This document shows, in pieces, positions 33,201-39,505 of a stretch of 64,000 bases of DNA. The DNA lies in the NCBI GenBank assembly GCA_963677935.2, contig CAXXEH010000003.1, positions 6,076,001-6,140,000 on the forward strand, read 5' to 3'. This DNA is from JAAFHB01 sp963677935. GTDB lineage: Bacteria; Bacteroidota; Bacteroidia; Bacteroidales; Prolixibacteraceae. Each line of letters starts with the position of its first letter. Positions within the stretch are counted from its first letter, which is position 1. Both the position numbers and the translations under genes were made by a program. Under the pieces are notes generated by a model, which had not been told where the DNA came from, made no database searches, and worked only from the letters and a program-made list of their open reading frames with translations.

Positions 33201-34726
33201 CAGACACTTATAATTATACTGTAACCAATTCTGCAGGGTGTGTATCTGCCGCAACGGCGAATGCGGTGATCAATGCAAAACCAAATTGTGTCCCCGTTGC
33301 AGTAAATGATACAACAATATCTCCACAGGATACCCAACTAACAATAACTGTAATAACCAATGATTTCGATCCGGATGGTACAATAGATGTGACAACGGTT
33401 GATTTGGATCCTTCAACTCCTGGTATACAAAAAGAATTTACAGTACCCGGACAAGCAACATATTCCGTTGATATTAATGGGGTAGTAACGGTCACGCTGG
33501 TTTCAGAATATTGCGGCACAGTTACTCCGGTAGGTTATACGGTAAATGACAATTTGGGTGCAACCTCAAATGTTGCTACAATTAACATCTTCGTAACGTG
33601 TGTAAATCATCCACCTGTAATCGATTTGCCGGATGTCAGGACTTCGGGAAATACGCCTGTTACGATCTGCTCTCCAATCAATGATCCGGATGTCGGCGAC
33701 ACCTTCACCTCTTCAATTTGTGGTGCTCCGAAACATGGTTCTGTTACTACTGCTATCACAACTGACGGTAAAAATGTTTGCGCTGTTTACACTCCGGAAA
33801 CCGGATTCACGGGCAAGGACAGCATATGTGTAACTGTTTGTGATCAGAAGGGACTTTGTGGCAGTTCAACATCTGTCATCACGGTCACGCTCATCAAACT
33901 TGAGCTTACGACTAAAGCTGTAACCTGCACTGGAAGTAAAGACGGACTAATCGATTTGACAGTTAATGGTGGCACGGCGCCATACACTTTTATCTGGACC
34001 GGACCAAGTAATTTTATCGCATCGACCGAAGATATTTCTGGCCTGTCAGGAGGCAGTTATAATGTAAAAGTGACCGATGCAATCGGTGAAATTAAAACTG
34101 CTTCGGCGACAGTTTCTGAGTCTGGCGTACTTCTTAATCTTAACGCTACTCCTAAAGCTGTCACACAAAAAGAAAGCGTTGATGGATCAGTCACACTGGA
34201 GGTTATTGGCGGATCTATTGAACTTGTAGTCACCGGTGCAACGACACCGTTCATCTATGACTGGGCTGGTCCAGCCAACTTTGCAGCGACCACCAAAGAT
34301 CTTGCAAACCTTTCGCAAGGGACTTATAATGTCACTGTTACCGATGCCAATAACTGTATCAAAACCACTTCAGCTATTGTTGATATTCAGGTTGTTCTTG
34401 CAGAAGATGATAATTGCGAACTATTTATTCCGAATGTTTTTACACCAAACGGAGATGGCGTTCATGATTATTTCGAGATTAGGTGTTTGTATAATTTCGA
34501 AAATTCTGAAGTTCAAATATTTAATCGCAACGGTAATCTGGTATTCAAAAAAGACCACTATGGTAATATTGATTACTGGGGAAGTAAAGACAAAGCATAT
34601 TGGAATGGTCATTCCGAAAATAATCTGAATTTTATGGGTAGTGAATTGCCTGTGGGTACCTACTACTATATCCTAAAACTCGGTAATGGAAGGGTTTATA
34701 CCGGTTTTGTCTTTCTTGGCAGATAA
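24215..34726 (+). CDS. Giant T9SS-exported repeat protein with CHU_C-type C-terminus
   Basis: The ATG at 24215 gives 3,503 aa with a signal peptide (~26 residues). Domains in order: an unrecognised N-terminal region; a Big_2-like module (~170-250); a large non-repetitive segment with a GGHDFGKN-type motif (~250-605); a DUF11-like repeat (~609-728); another Big_2-like module (~732-808). Next come nine 95-aa Ig-like repeats (972-1826), a YSLDSGPFQ module, cadherin/Big_9-like modules with NDTDPQGN, five 93-aa PKD-like repeats (2310-2774), a second copy of the YSLDGGPYQ module, and SprB-type repeats (GGTAPYTFIWTGP). The end is the gliding-associated CHU_C sorting domain (FIPNVFTPNGDG at 3404-3415 to the C-terminus). 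It is a probable adhesin or surface filament exported by the T9SS and attached at the cell surface, in an operon with a PorP/SprF protein and an OmpA protein. Confidence 0.9.
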   Translation: MKKIIQFNWHLLLGLIFVMFSVANKGKAADANNGTGTMTVVSNYACASSTGNSFVFTYTLTGGTAKAGAQVTLEIPSGWTAPQIGNSLNSGYVSYTSATSKTLAVSGTGPWTISITYAANAAANEIVTLNYAGGGTKITTPATTGTFAFTSKFKKNGGTLTNLATQPIIGVYGSPTISGSLVVCVGSTTQLTGSGPTTGATWSSGTPGVAMISNVGLVTGISTGTSLITYTTSCGTITATVTVIGSCIPLRNTDLPNPESHFIKAPAGTLVIPMDNTLQVTSGHFNLKAYGLVVSLLNNKVPVRWIIKAGKLHDGIDFTANASQLYPTSGTAASTNFSGGPMLIFMGDVPSGVNVATIINNFNSGLATEEKVNVYQLIAATSVDQRYILSQKPKAAILDDGGNASIHLGYMDDAGILEANDNFHIVASAVNLPDQCYTFASEAHSDAITANLNAIHTYVENGGNFLAECLAVDTYENNTAGHFYTSNGITIVNTETTTYSYPNSDLSFGQYVGQFDPINIGGAERNWVLNGGAFINNGYIVQSGTGANSGIMGQTAAKIGTGLGHMVFFTGGHDFGKNTSIDFINGVRSYLNAYLTPSGMTSCNFLSFEEDISVSKSVNYSNVCSRGNVIFTISARHNGPSLNNITGLTLHDVLPSGLTYVSSTVTQGSYVSGTGIWSIGTLTPYQTAILTITATAGSAGSYTNEAYVDRWKGDYVPENDTSRVVLTVNALPTITGSLSVCPGSTTQLTGSGTPASPIAWVSESIGVATVDNTGLVSGISAGTSVITYTNSNGCSNSVTVAVNSLPMADAGPATDPFCQGGASAPLGGSVGGTATGGAWSTTAGGVFSPNATDLNAIWTPPSSFTGTATLTLTTSGGQCGIVAASKTQLVNANPDSPTAGNNGPVCLGGTLSLTASIISGATYSWTGPLDYHLTSQNPTVSTNASTAMSGDYFVTATVNNCPSSPATTTVTVIADPSVTTHPASFTECIGGTAQLSVTATGGTPSLNYQWYSGATNSNTGGTLIAGATSDTYTPPSTPAGTLYYYVIVSATGNGCGSATSNVAVVNVIADPSVTTHPASFTECIGGTAQLSVTATGGTPSLNYQWYSGATNSNTGGTLIAGATSDAYTPPSTSAGTLYYYVIVSATGNGCGSATSDVAVVNVIADPSVTTHPPSFTECIGGTAQLSVTATGGTPSLNYQWYSGATNSNTTGTLIEGATSDTYTPPSTSAGTLYYYVIVSATGNGCGSATSNVAVVNVIADPSVTTHPASFTECIGGTAQLSVTATGGTPSLNYQWYSGATNSNTGGMLIAGATSDTYTPPSTSAGTLYYYVIVSATGNGCGSATSNVAVVNVIADPSVTTHPASFTECIGGTAQLSVTATGGTPSLNYQWYSGATNSNTGGTLIAGATSDAYTPPSTSAGTLYYYVIVSATGNGCGSATSDVAVVNVIADPSVTTHPASFTECIGGTAQLSVTATGGTPSLNYQWYSGATNSNTGGTLIEGATSDTYTPPSTLAGTLYYYVIVSATGNGCGSATSNVAVVNVIADPSVTTHPASFTECIGGTAQLSVTATGGTPSLNYQWYSGATNSNTTGTLIAGATSDTYTPPSTSAGTLYYYVIVSATGNGCGSATSDVAVVNVIADPSVTIHPASFTECIGGTAQLSVTATGGTPSLNYQWYSGATNSNTTGTLIEGATSDTYTPPSTSAGTLYYYVIVSATGNGCGSATSDVAVVNVIADPSVTIHPASFTECIGGTAQLSVTATGGTPSLNYQWYSGATNSNTGGTLIEGATSDTYTPPSTSAGTLYYYVIVSATGNGCGSATSDVAVVNVIGYPETPTQSIDCSLGFNNARITVTSPTGSGIEYSLDSGPFQTALIFANVVNGSHSITVRNTAGCSTTGSTFQVSCGCVNGPALLLSSNGGSTSGITPVTINGNTFGGSATEVTITENGAGSVIPSSTSTSPFSFTYTPTTGDAENIVRITVTTNNPLGSPCAAAVATYVLTVNQFNTNPDINATFVNVPVSGDVHTNDQVPSGTTYGTPVLVSSPSGSAPTIPMNPDGTYIFTGNLPGVYVYNVPVCVVGTTVPSCPTELLTITVEDLINPNPPIANTDIATTQQGSPVTLNTLANDAAGNPGGALVPSSVTVMTPPSSGEGTASVDPSTGNITFTPAAGFTGIVIYTYRVCDNTLPTALCGTAIQQVTVLPPTVSNSTEAADDYKETAQGATLTVAAASGVLANDTDPQGNSQTVITTTAMTVAGKGTVTISTDGNYVFVPLSGFTGPVEFVYTIHDNGTPVASASATLHILVTNCIPPIVTNTPLTQTICSGGSTTLVTLTSNVASTTFAWIASATTGITGFAASGTGTIPVQTISTTGTTQGTVTYAITPTASGCAGSVTNYTVLVNPNPAVTNTPLTQTVCSGGSTSLVTLTSDIAGTTFAWTATATTGVIGFAASGTGAIPVQTISTTGTTQGTVTYAITPNAVGCPGSVTNYTVLVNPNPAVTNTPLTQTVCSGGSTTLVTLTSNVAGTTFAWTASATTGVIGFVASGTGAIPVQTISTTGTTQGTVTYAITPNAVGCPGSVTNYTVLVNPNPAVTNTPLTQTVCSGGSTTLVTLTSNVAGTTFAWTASATTGVIGFAANGTGTIPVQTISTTVTTQGTVTYAITPTAAGCTGSVTNYTVLVNPNPAVTNTPLTQTVCSGGSTSLVTLTSDIAGTTFAWTATATTGVTGFAASGTGAIPVQTISTTGTTQGTVTYAITPNAAGCPGSVTNYTVLVNPVPLISTYSMDCSLGFGNAVISVTNPVTGYEYSLDGGPYQLGYTFSGVSNGSHRISVRNASGCITTGSSFQVSCGCVDGPTLVLSSNSGTTCGTTPVTVSGNTFGGNATAITITENGAGSVNPSSTITSPFAFTYTPAAGDAGNTVTITVTTNNPLGSPCVAAVAIYTLTVNSDPSAPIIGSITQPTCALATGSVVLSGLPAGAWTINPGAVSGTGASTTISGLVSDTYNYTVTNSAGCVSAATANAVINAKPNCVPVAVNDTTISPQDTQLTITVITNDFDPDGTIDVTTVDLDPSTPGIQKEFTVPGQATYSVDINGVVTVTLVSEYCGTVTPVGYTVNDNLGATSNVATINIFVTCVNHPPVIDLPDVRTSGNTPVTICSPINDPDVGDTFTSSICGAPKHGSVTTAITTDGKNVCAVYTPETGFTGKDSICVTVCDQKGLCGSSTSVITVTLIKLELTTKAVTCTGSKDGLIDLTVNGGTAPYTFIWTGPSNFIASTEDISGLSGGSYNVKVTDAIGEIKTASATVSESGVLLNLNATPKAVTQKESVDGSVTLEVIGGSIELVVTGATTPFIYDWAGPANFAATTKDLANLSQGTYNVTVTDANNCIKTTSAIVDIQVVLAEDDNCELFIPNVFTPNGDGVHDYFEIRCLYNFENSEVQIFNRNGNLVFKKDHYGNIDYWGSKDKAYWNGHSENNLNFMGSELPVGTYYYILKLGNGRVYTGFVFLGR
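27128..29692 (+). repeat. Nine tandem 285-bp repeats
   Basis: Unit starts are 27128, 27413, 27698, 27983, 28268, 28553, 28838, 29123 and 29408, each 285 bp (95 codons) and in frame. Units differ at only a few codons: TTHPA/TTHPP/TIHPA, NTGG/NTTG, IAGAT/IEGAT, SDTY/SDAY, SNVAV/SDVAV. The variants are shuffled among units. Units 1-3 and 4-6 share the same IAG/IAG/IEG and SDT/SDA/SDT series, suggesting an 855-bp higher-order duplication. Confidence 0.97.
31142..32536 (+). repeat. Five tandem 279-bp repeats
   Basis: Unit starts are 31142, 31421, 31700, 31979 and 32258 (93 codons each), beginning VTNTPLTQTVCSGGST and ending TNYTVLVNPNPA. They are PKD-like. Units 2 and 5 share the STS/SDIAG variants, and units 3 and 4 share STT/SNVAG, again a mosaic pattern. 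Confidence 0.95.
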
Positions 34727-34747
34727 CTCAAACATTTTTCAGGTAGA

Positions 34748-35731
34748 ATGCGCTTCAGTAAATTAGGTAAAAACATGAAAACGGCTAATATGAAAATTCC
34801 GGAGAAAGTGAGAAAAGCAATAATGGCATTGCTAATTATCAGCGGATCCTTGTGTGCATTGGGTCAGCAGGATCCAATGTATACCCAGTACATTTTTAAT
34901 CTCCAAACGATTAATCCCGCTTATGCCGGTTGTTGGCAGACCATGGGTTTCCTGGCGATGACCAGACATCAGTGGGTAGGATTCACAGGCCATCCTACAA
35001 CACAGACTTTTTCGTTTCAAACTCCTGTGACCAGTCAGAATGTTGGAATAGGATTTAATGCAGTGCATGATAAACTAGGTTCTGAACGTCGAATCATTGT
35101 CAATCTGGATTATTCCTATCGCGTTATGCTCAATAGTAGCACATCTTTACGCTTTGGAATAAAAGGGGGATTTACCAACTACAATAATGATCTCGCTAGT
35201 TTATATCCTTATCCTGATAATGTTCCGGATCCGGTATTGATGGGAATTGTCGAAAATAAGTTTATGCCAAATGTCGGGGTTGGGTTGTTTATGTCTTCAC
35301 CAAAGTACTACTTAAGTCTCTCGCTTCCTAAGCTCATACAAAACAGTTTTAAGGAAAACACCGGAAATTTCTCTAAGTTGTCGGAAGCTCGACAGTATTA
35401 TCTGGTTGGTGGAATTGTGTTTAAATTGTCTGATAATATTAAGTTTAAACCCACTTTTATGACAAAAGCTACCGTAGGAAGCCCATTGCAGTACGATCTT
35501 TCAGCAAATTTTCTGTTGGCTGAAAAATTCTGGATTGGTGGAATGTATCGGTCTGGAGATGCATTCGGGGCTATGGTTCAATGGATTATAAATAGTAAGT
35601 TCAGAATTGGCTATGTAGCTGATTTTACATTAACCGATCTCCGCCACTATCATCAGGGCATTCATGAAGTGATGGTCTCATATGAGATTGCCTTTGTAAA
35701 GCGCCAATTTGTGTCGCCGCGGTATTTTTAA
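34748..35731 (+). CDS. PorP/SprF family type IX secretion membrane protein
   Basis: This 327-aa protein (Met1 or Met10 as start) has a signal peptide ending ALGQ and the family hallmark QQDPMYTQYIFNLQTINPAYAG, then repeated amphipathic beta strands and an aromatic C-terminus, as in an outer-membrane beta barrel. PorP/SprF proteins are paired with individual large CHU_C-type substrates and help them to be exported or anchored. It lies 21 bp after the giant repeat protein and 27 bp before the OmpA protein, so it is the likely dedicated partner. Confidence 0.93.
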   Translation: MRFSKLGKNMKTANMKIPEKVRKAIMALLIISGSLCALGQQDPMYTQYIFNLQTINPAYAGCWQTMGFLAMTRHQWVGFTGHPTTQTFSFQTPVTSQNVGIGFNAVHDKLGSERRIIVNLDYSYRVMLNSSTSLRFGIKGGFTNYNNDLASLYPYPDNVPDPVLMGIVENKFMPNVGVGLFMSSPKYYLSLSLPKLIQNSFKENTGNFSKLSEARQYYLVGGIVFKLSDNIKFKPTFMTKATVGSPLQYDLSANFLLAEKFWIGGMYRSGDAFGAMVQWIINSKFRIGYVADFTLTDLRHYHQGIHEVMVSYEIAFVKRQFVSPRYF

Positions 35732-35758
35732 GTAACCCTTATAAAATCAAAAGAATCC

Positions 35759-37357
35759 ATGAAACACCTATTTATTCTTACCTCAATACTGATCTCCTTT
35801 TTCCCTGTTTATGCTCAGAATGAAAAGAGGGGTTTGTTCGACGAATCATCCGTTAAGATGTCCGAAATTAATTCCAATACACCAAGGAGTGATTTTGGTC
35901 CGGCAGTGATTGGTGATTCGCTCTATTTTACTTCGTTTCGCGACGAAATGGTCAAAAAAACAGATAAGAAAGTGATTGAAATGGAGTTCTATGATCTTTA
36001 CAGGGCAGGCATAGACGATTCGGGGAATGTGATCACTAAACGTCAGGCAGTGGATGAGTTTATCACCAGATTTCATGACGGACCTGTGTCGTGGTGCGCT
36101 AAAACGGGAGAATTATTTATTACCCAATCCAATTATGTTGATCCTCTTGTTGTATTCAAACCATTCAGAAATGAAAATATTAAATTAAGGATTGTTATTG
36201 CGAAGAAACAAAACAACACCTGGACCGTAGTTGAAGAATTTCCGTATAATAACCCTAAGTATTCCATAGGGCATCCTGCAATAAATGAATCGGGTGATAC
36301 CCTGTACTTTGCGAGCGATATGCCTGGAGGTTATGGCGCTACTGATATTTATTATTCTGTACGAAGGAACAATAAGTGGAACGACCCTGTGAATATTGGT
36401 CCTCCCGTAAATACAACCGAAAAAGAGGAGTTCCCTTTTATTACCGGGAACAGCTATTTGGGAAGTTACCTGGTTTTTGCTTCAACAGGTCACAACAGCA
36501 AGGGTGGATTTGATCTGTTCTACACAAAACTTAACGACCCCGGTCATGAAATTTGCCAATTTCGGGAGCCAATTAACAGTGTCTTCGATGATTTTTCGAT
36601 CGATTTGCCTGACAAAGTGGAGTATGGCTATATGACTTCGAACCGGCCTGGTACAGGTAATGACGACATTTATAAACTGACCTTTAATAAATTTATCGAT
36701 TATTTGCTGGAAATCTGGGTCGTTGATGCCAAAACATTGAAGTCAATTCCTGGAGCAATGGTGAATTTCTGCAATAAATTCAGCAATAAAACAGGACCAG
36801 AGGGGATGGTCTCCCTCCGGTTTAAGAGAAATTCAGTTTGCGATGTAGCGGCCACTGCTTTTGGATATCATGACAATCATAAGTTAGTTAAGATTGGAAC
36901 TCCACCGCAGGGGACAGTTTTAAGGGATTCAATATTTCTGGATCTGATTGTCAATGAAAAAATTGTGTTAAGAAATATCTATTATGACTTTGATAAATGG
37001 GATATATTACCGGAATCTGAAATTGAGCTTGATCTTTTAATCGGGCTGATGAAAGAAAATTCAGGGATGAAGGTCGAATTAAGTTCTCATACCGATGAAC
37101 GCGGTACAGACCAATACAATATGAAATTGTCTCAAAGGCGCGCGCAGTCAGCTGTTAATTATATTGTCTCGAAAGGAATTGATCAATCAAGGATCAAAGC
37201 GATCGGCTATGGGGAATCACAGTTGATTTATACGAGTTCAGCGACACACAAATGTACGCCGGAAGAACATCGTGAAAACAGAAGAACCGAAATCTTTATT
37301 CCCGGTTTTATCAGAGCTGAACCTGTTAAACAGGTAAAAGGCGATTATTCGAAATAA
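35759..37357 (+). CDS. OmpA-family periplasmic protein with PD40 repeats (PorE-like)
   Basis: The 532-aa protein has a signal peptide (ILISFFPVYAQ). WD40-like PD40 beta-propeller repeats follow (e.g. HPAINESGDTLYFASDMPGGYGATDIYYS, TSNRPGTGNDDIY), then a short carboxypeptidase-regulatory-like module (~325-390). A C-terminal OmpA domain is YYDFDKWDI ... SSHTDERG ... NMKLSQRRAQSA ... RENRRTEI, whose Asp and Arg bind peptidoglycan. PorE has this design and anchors the T9SS trans-envelope complex to peptidoglycan; here the N-terminal TPR of PorE is not obvious. It is third in the operon with the giant repeat protein. Confidence 0.9.
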   Translation: MKHLFILTSILISFFPVYAQNEKRGLFDESSVKMSEINSNTPRSDFGPAVIGDSLYFTSFRDEMVKKTDKKVIEMEFYDLYRAGIDDSGNVITKRQAVDEFITRFHDGPVSWCAKTGELFITQSNYVDPLVVFKPFRNENIKLRIVIAKKQNNTWTVVEEFPYNNPKYSIGHPAINESGDTLYFASDMPGGYGATDIYYSVRRNNKWNDPVNIGPPVNTTEKEEFPFITGNSYLGSYLVFASTGHNSKGGFDLFYTKLNDPGHEICQFREPINSVFDDFSIDLPDKVEYGYMTSNRPGTGNDDIYKLTFNKFIDYLLEIWVVDAKTLKSIPGAMVNFCNKFSNKTGPEGMVSLRFKRNSVCDVAATAFGYHDNHKLVKIGTPPQGTVLRDSIFLDLIVNEKIVLRNIYYDFDKWDILPESEIELDLLIGLMKENSGMKVELSSHTDERGTDQYNMKLSQRRAQSAVNYIVSKGIDQSRIKAIGYGESQLIYTSSATHKCTPEEHRENRRTEIFIPGFIRAEPVKQVKGDYSK

Positions 37358-37378
37358 AGCAGCACAGATTTTCTCTAA

Positions 37379-38326
37379 TCAGGTTTTTTCAGAAAAAGGT
37401 TCAGAATTGTCCCGGCGTGCCCGCCAGATACTTACATTTAATTCAAAACCGATCAGCATGATTAATGCGTTAAAATAAAAAGAGAGCATGACAACAACCA
37501 GAGTACCGATTGAACCATACAGGGTGTTATACTTACCGAAATTATTGATGTAATACGAGAAGCCGACAGTTGTTATAATTGTCAAAATGGTAGCCAGGGT
37601 TCCTCCTGCCGAGATGAATCTGAATTTTGTTTTACGGGCAGGGGCCAGGTAAAAAAGAAATGCATAGGTAAAGAAAAATAATGCACATATAATCAGCCAT
37701 TTACCACCAAGAAGAAGGTAGTAGGTTAAGTCGGATTGTAAATATCCATTTCTAACCAGAAATTTCATTAAAGTCTGACTTAAAGTGATCATCGCAACAC
37801 TGAAAGTGGTCAGGAGTGTCAGGATGACCGCAAGAACCAGGGCGACAAGCCTTTGATTTATCCAGGACCGTGTTTCAATGGCGTGTATTGTTCCATTAAA
37901 TGCAGTAATTACAGAGACAATTCCGTTGGTAGAAAAAAAGAATGCAGCAAAGAATCCGAACGAGAGTAATCCTCCCCGGGGTTGGGTTATAATATTCTCG
38001 ATCGTCCCCTGAATTGTCACAAAGGCATTTTGCGGAAGGATACTTTGAAGCATAATCAGCAGTTGTTGCTGAAAATGGGTGATAGGAATATAGGGAATCA
38101 ATGTGAAGACAAAGATGATTGCGGGAAAAATGGCCAGAATAAAATTAAAAGCAATTGCCGAGGCCCTTGTTGATATGGCTCCATCAACAAGCCCTCTCCA
38201 GAAAAAAAGCATTACATCATAAAGCGGCTCACCATCAAAAAATGGGAGTTTTATTAATCTGGCCTTTTGACTGAATGTATCTGCTCGCTTTACGAAAAAT
38301 TGTTTGATTTTTGTCCAAATTGACAT
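37379..38326 (-). CDS. YihY/BrkB family inner-membrane protein
   Basis: This 315-aa protein has about six transmembrane helices and the family signature DGAISTRASAIAFNFILAIFPAIIF near residue 50, followed by IENIITQPRGGLLSFGFFAAFFFSTNG and the C-terminal GSIGTLVVVMLSFYFNALIMLIGFELN. It was historically called ribonuclease BN by mistake; its true role is not established, though links to envelope homeostasis are reported for relatives. Convergent with the OmpA gene, 21 bp apart; the DUF4783 gene lies just upstream on the same strand. Confidence 0.92.
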   Translation of the reverse strand: MSIWTKIKQFFVKRADTFSQKARLIKLPFFDGEPLYDVMLFFWRGLVDGAISTRASAIAFNFILAIFPAIIFVFTLIPYIPITHFQQQLLIMLQSILPQNAFVTIQGTIENIITQPRGGLLSFGFFAAFFFSTNGIVSVITAFNGTIHAIETRSWINQRLVALVLAVILTLLTTFSVAMITLSQTLMKFLVRNGYLQSDLTYYLLLGGKWLIICALFFFTYAFLFYLAPARKTKFRFISAGGTLATILTIITTVGFSYYINNFGKYNTLYGSIGTLVVVMLSFYFNALIMLIGFELNVSIWRARRDNSEPFSEKT

Positions 38327-38350
38327 TAATAGCGAATTATCGGTTTTATA

Positions 38351-38740
38351 CTAATCCTTGTCAATCCTTAATTGAACAATTTGGGCTTTCCCACCCTTGG
38401 ATTTGAGGAGAAAATAGACTCTGAAATTCCCATTACCAGTTTGCAACTTACCAATTGCATACGAAGATTCATCGCCTCCCTGATGAGTAATCTTAAAATC
38501 CAGAGGCTTATTTCTGGTAAAAAAATCCTTTAAAATCTGCTCACCCTGCGCCTGTGAGCAAACTAACTCACGATCAATCACAACCAGCTCAATATTCTCA
38601 TAGAAATTTGATGCCACAATCTTCGCATCCCCGGCTTTTAATCCCGAAATAATCTGCGGTGGAATTTGACCGATGGAAATCAGCGGATTAACTAGGAGCC
38701 AAAGTATAAATAAAAAAACGAACCCCGATTTCAGTTTCAT
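38351..38740 (-). CDS. DUF4783 periplasmic protein
   Basis: This 129-aa protein has a signal peptide (FVFLFILWLLVNPLISIGQ) and an NTF2-like fold typical of DUF4783: IISGLKAGDAKIVASNFYENIELVV, EQILKDFFTRNKPLDFKITHQGGDESSYAIGKLQT and YFLLKSKGGKAQIVQLRID. Function is unknown; the family is confined mainly to Bacteroidota. It is 24 bp upstream of the YihY gene on the same strand and probably co-transcribed. The 291-bp gap to rlmH holds only a GC stem (38861-38878) without T-run. Confidence 0.85.
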   Translation of the reverse strand: MKLKSGFVFLFILWLLVNPLISIGQIPPQIISGLKAGDAKIVASNFYENIELVVIDRELVCSQAQGEQILKDFFTRNKPLDFKITHQGGDESSYAIGKLQTGNGNFRVYFLLKSKGGKAQIVQLRIDKD

Positions 38741-39031
38741 TACAGTGGTATTGATTTAAATATTCTTAACAAGAACCATGCAAATTATAAAATCATTCAT
38801 TTGTATATCATTTGTTTTTTAGCTGCCAGATGGAATCGTAGATCAGCGAAGCTAATAACCATCCGCCGGTTGGCGGATTCATTTCGGTTGTTGTAATTTT
38901 TACCATGACTATTTCAACTGAATAAATATATACGTTCATAAAGATACAGTTTTATTCTTAAAAATAGCTGAGACAAAAAAATTGTACAGAAAAAATTGGA
39001 TCTCATTGTTATCTAACCTAATATTGTATTC

Positions 39032-39505
39032 GTGAAAATACTTTTACTTACAATTGGAAATACCGATAAACGGTATATGAAAGAGGGTATCGATGACTAT
39101 GTAAAACGACTCACCTTTTATATCCCTTTCGAAATTAAGGTGATACCCGATATTAAAAATCGTAGTACCCTCTCTCCTGAACTTCAAAAAGAAAAGGAGG
39201 GAAAGTTGATCCTTGGTCAGTTGGGAGCTGGCGATCAATTGGTTTTACTAGATGAGCATGGTAAGGAATTCTCATCCCTTGATTTTTCGAAGTGGATTGA
39301 AAAAAAAATGATTGCAGCGATACGACAGCTCGTTTTTGTGATCGGGGGTCCATATGGATTCTCAACAATGGTTCATCAAAGGGCTGACTTTAAATTCTCC
39401 TTATCACAGCTTACTTTTTCGCATCAAATGGTGCGCTTGATTTTTGTTGAGCAGCTTTACCGGGCAATGACAATTATTAAAAACGAACCATATCATCATG
39501 AATAA
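39032..39505 (+). CDS. rlmH: 23S rRNA (pseudouridine1915-N3)-methyltransferase
   Basis: RlmH methylates pseudouridine 1915 in helix 69 of 23S rRNA on the assembled ribosome, using SAM. The 157-aa protein is of family length and has the SPOUT knot: LVLLDEHGKEFSS, VFVIGGPYGFS and the C-terminal LSLSQLTFSHQMVRLIFVEQLYRAMTIIKNEPYHHE. GTG start at 39032 matches the family N-terminus KILLLTIGNT. Its end overlaps the following kinase gene by 8 bp, implying coupling. Confidence 0.97.
   Translation: MKILLLTIGNTDKRYMKEGIDDYVKRLTFYIPFEIKVIPDIKNRSTLSPELQKEKEGKLILGQLGAGDQLVLLDEHGKEFSSLDFSKWIEKKMIAAIRQLVFVIGGPYGFSTMVHQRADFKFSLSQLTFSHQMVRLIFVEQLYRAMTIIKNEPYHHE

Noticed and set aside
38861..38878. GC-rich stem ATCCGCC / GGCGGAT as a terminator or small RNA
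   Set aside because: No T-run follows and no promoter or conserved partner is seen; may be a simple palindrome.
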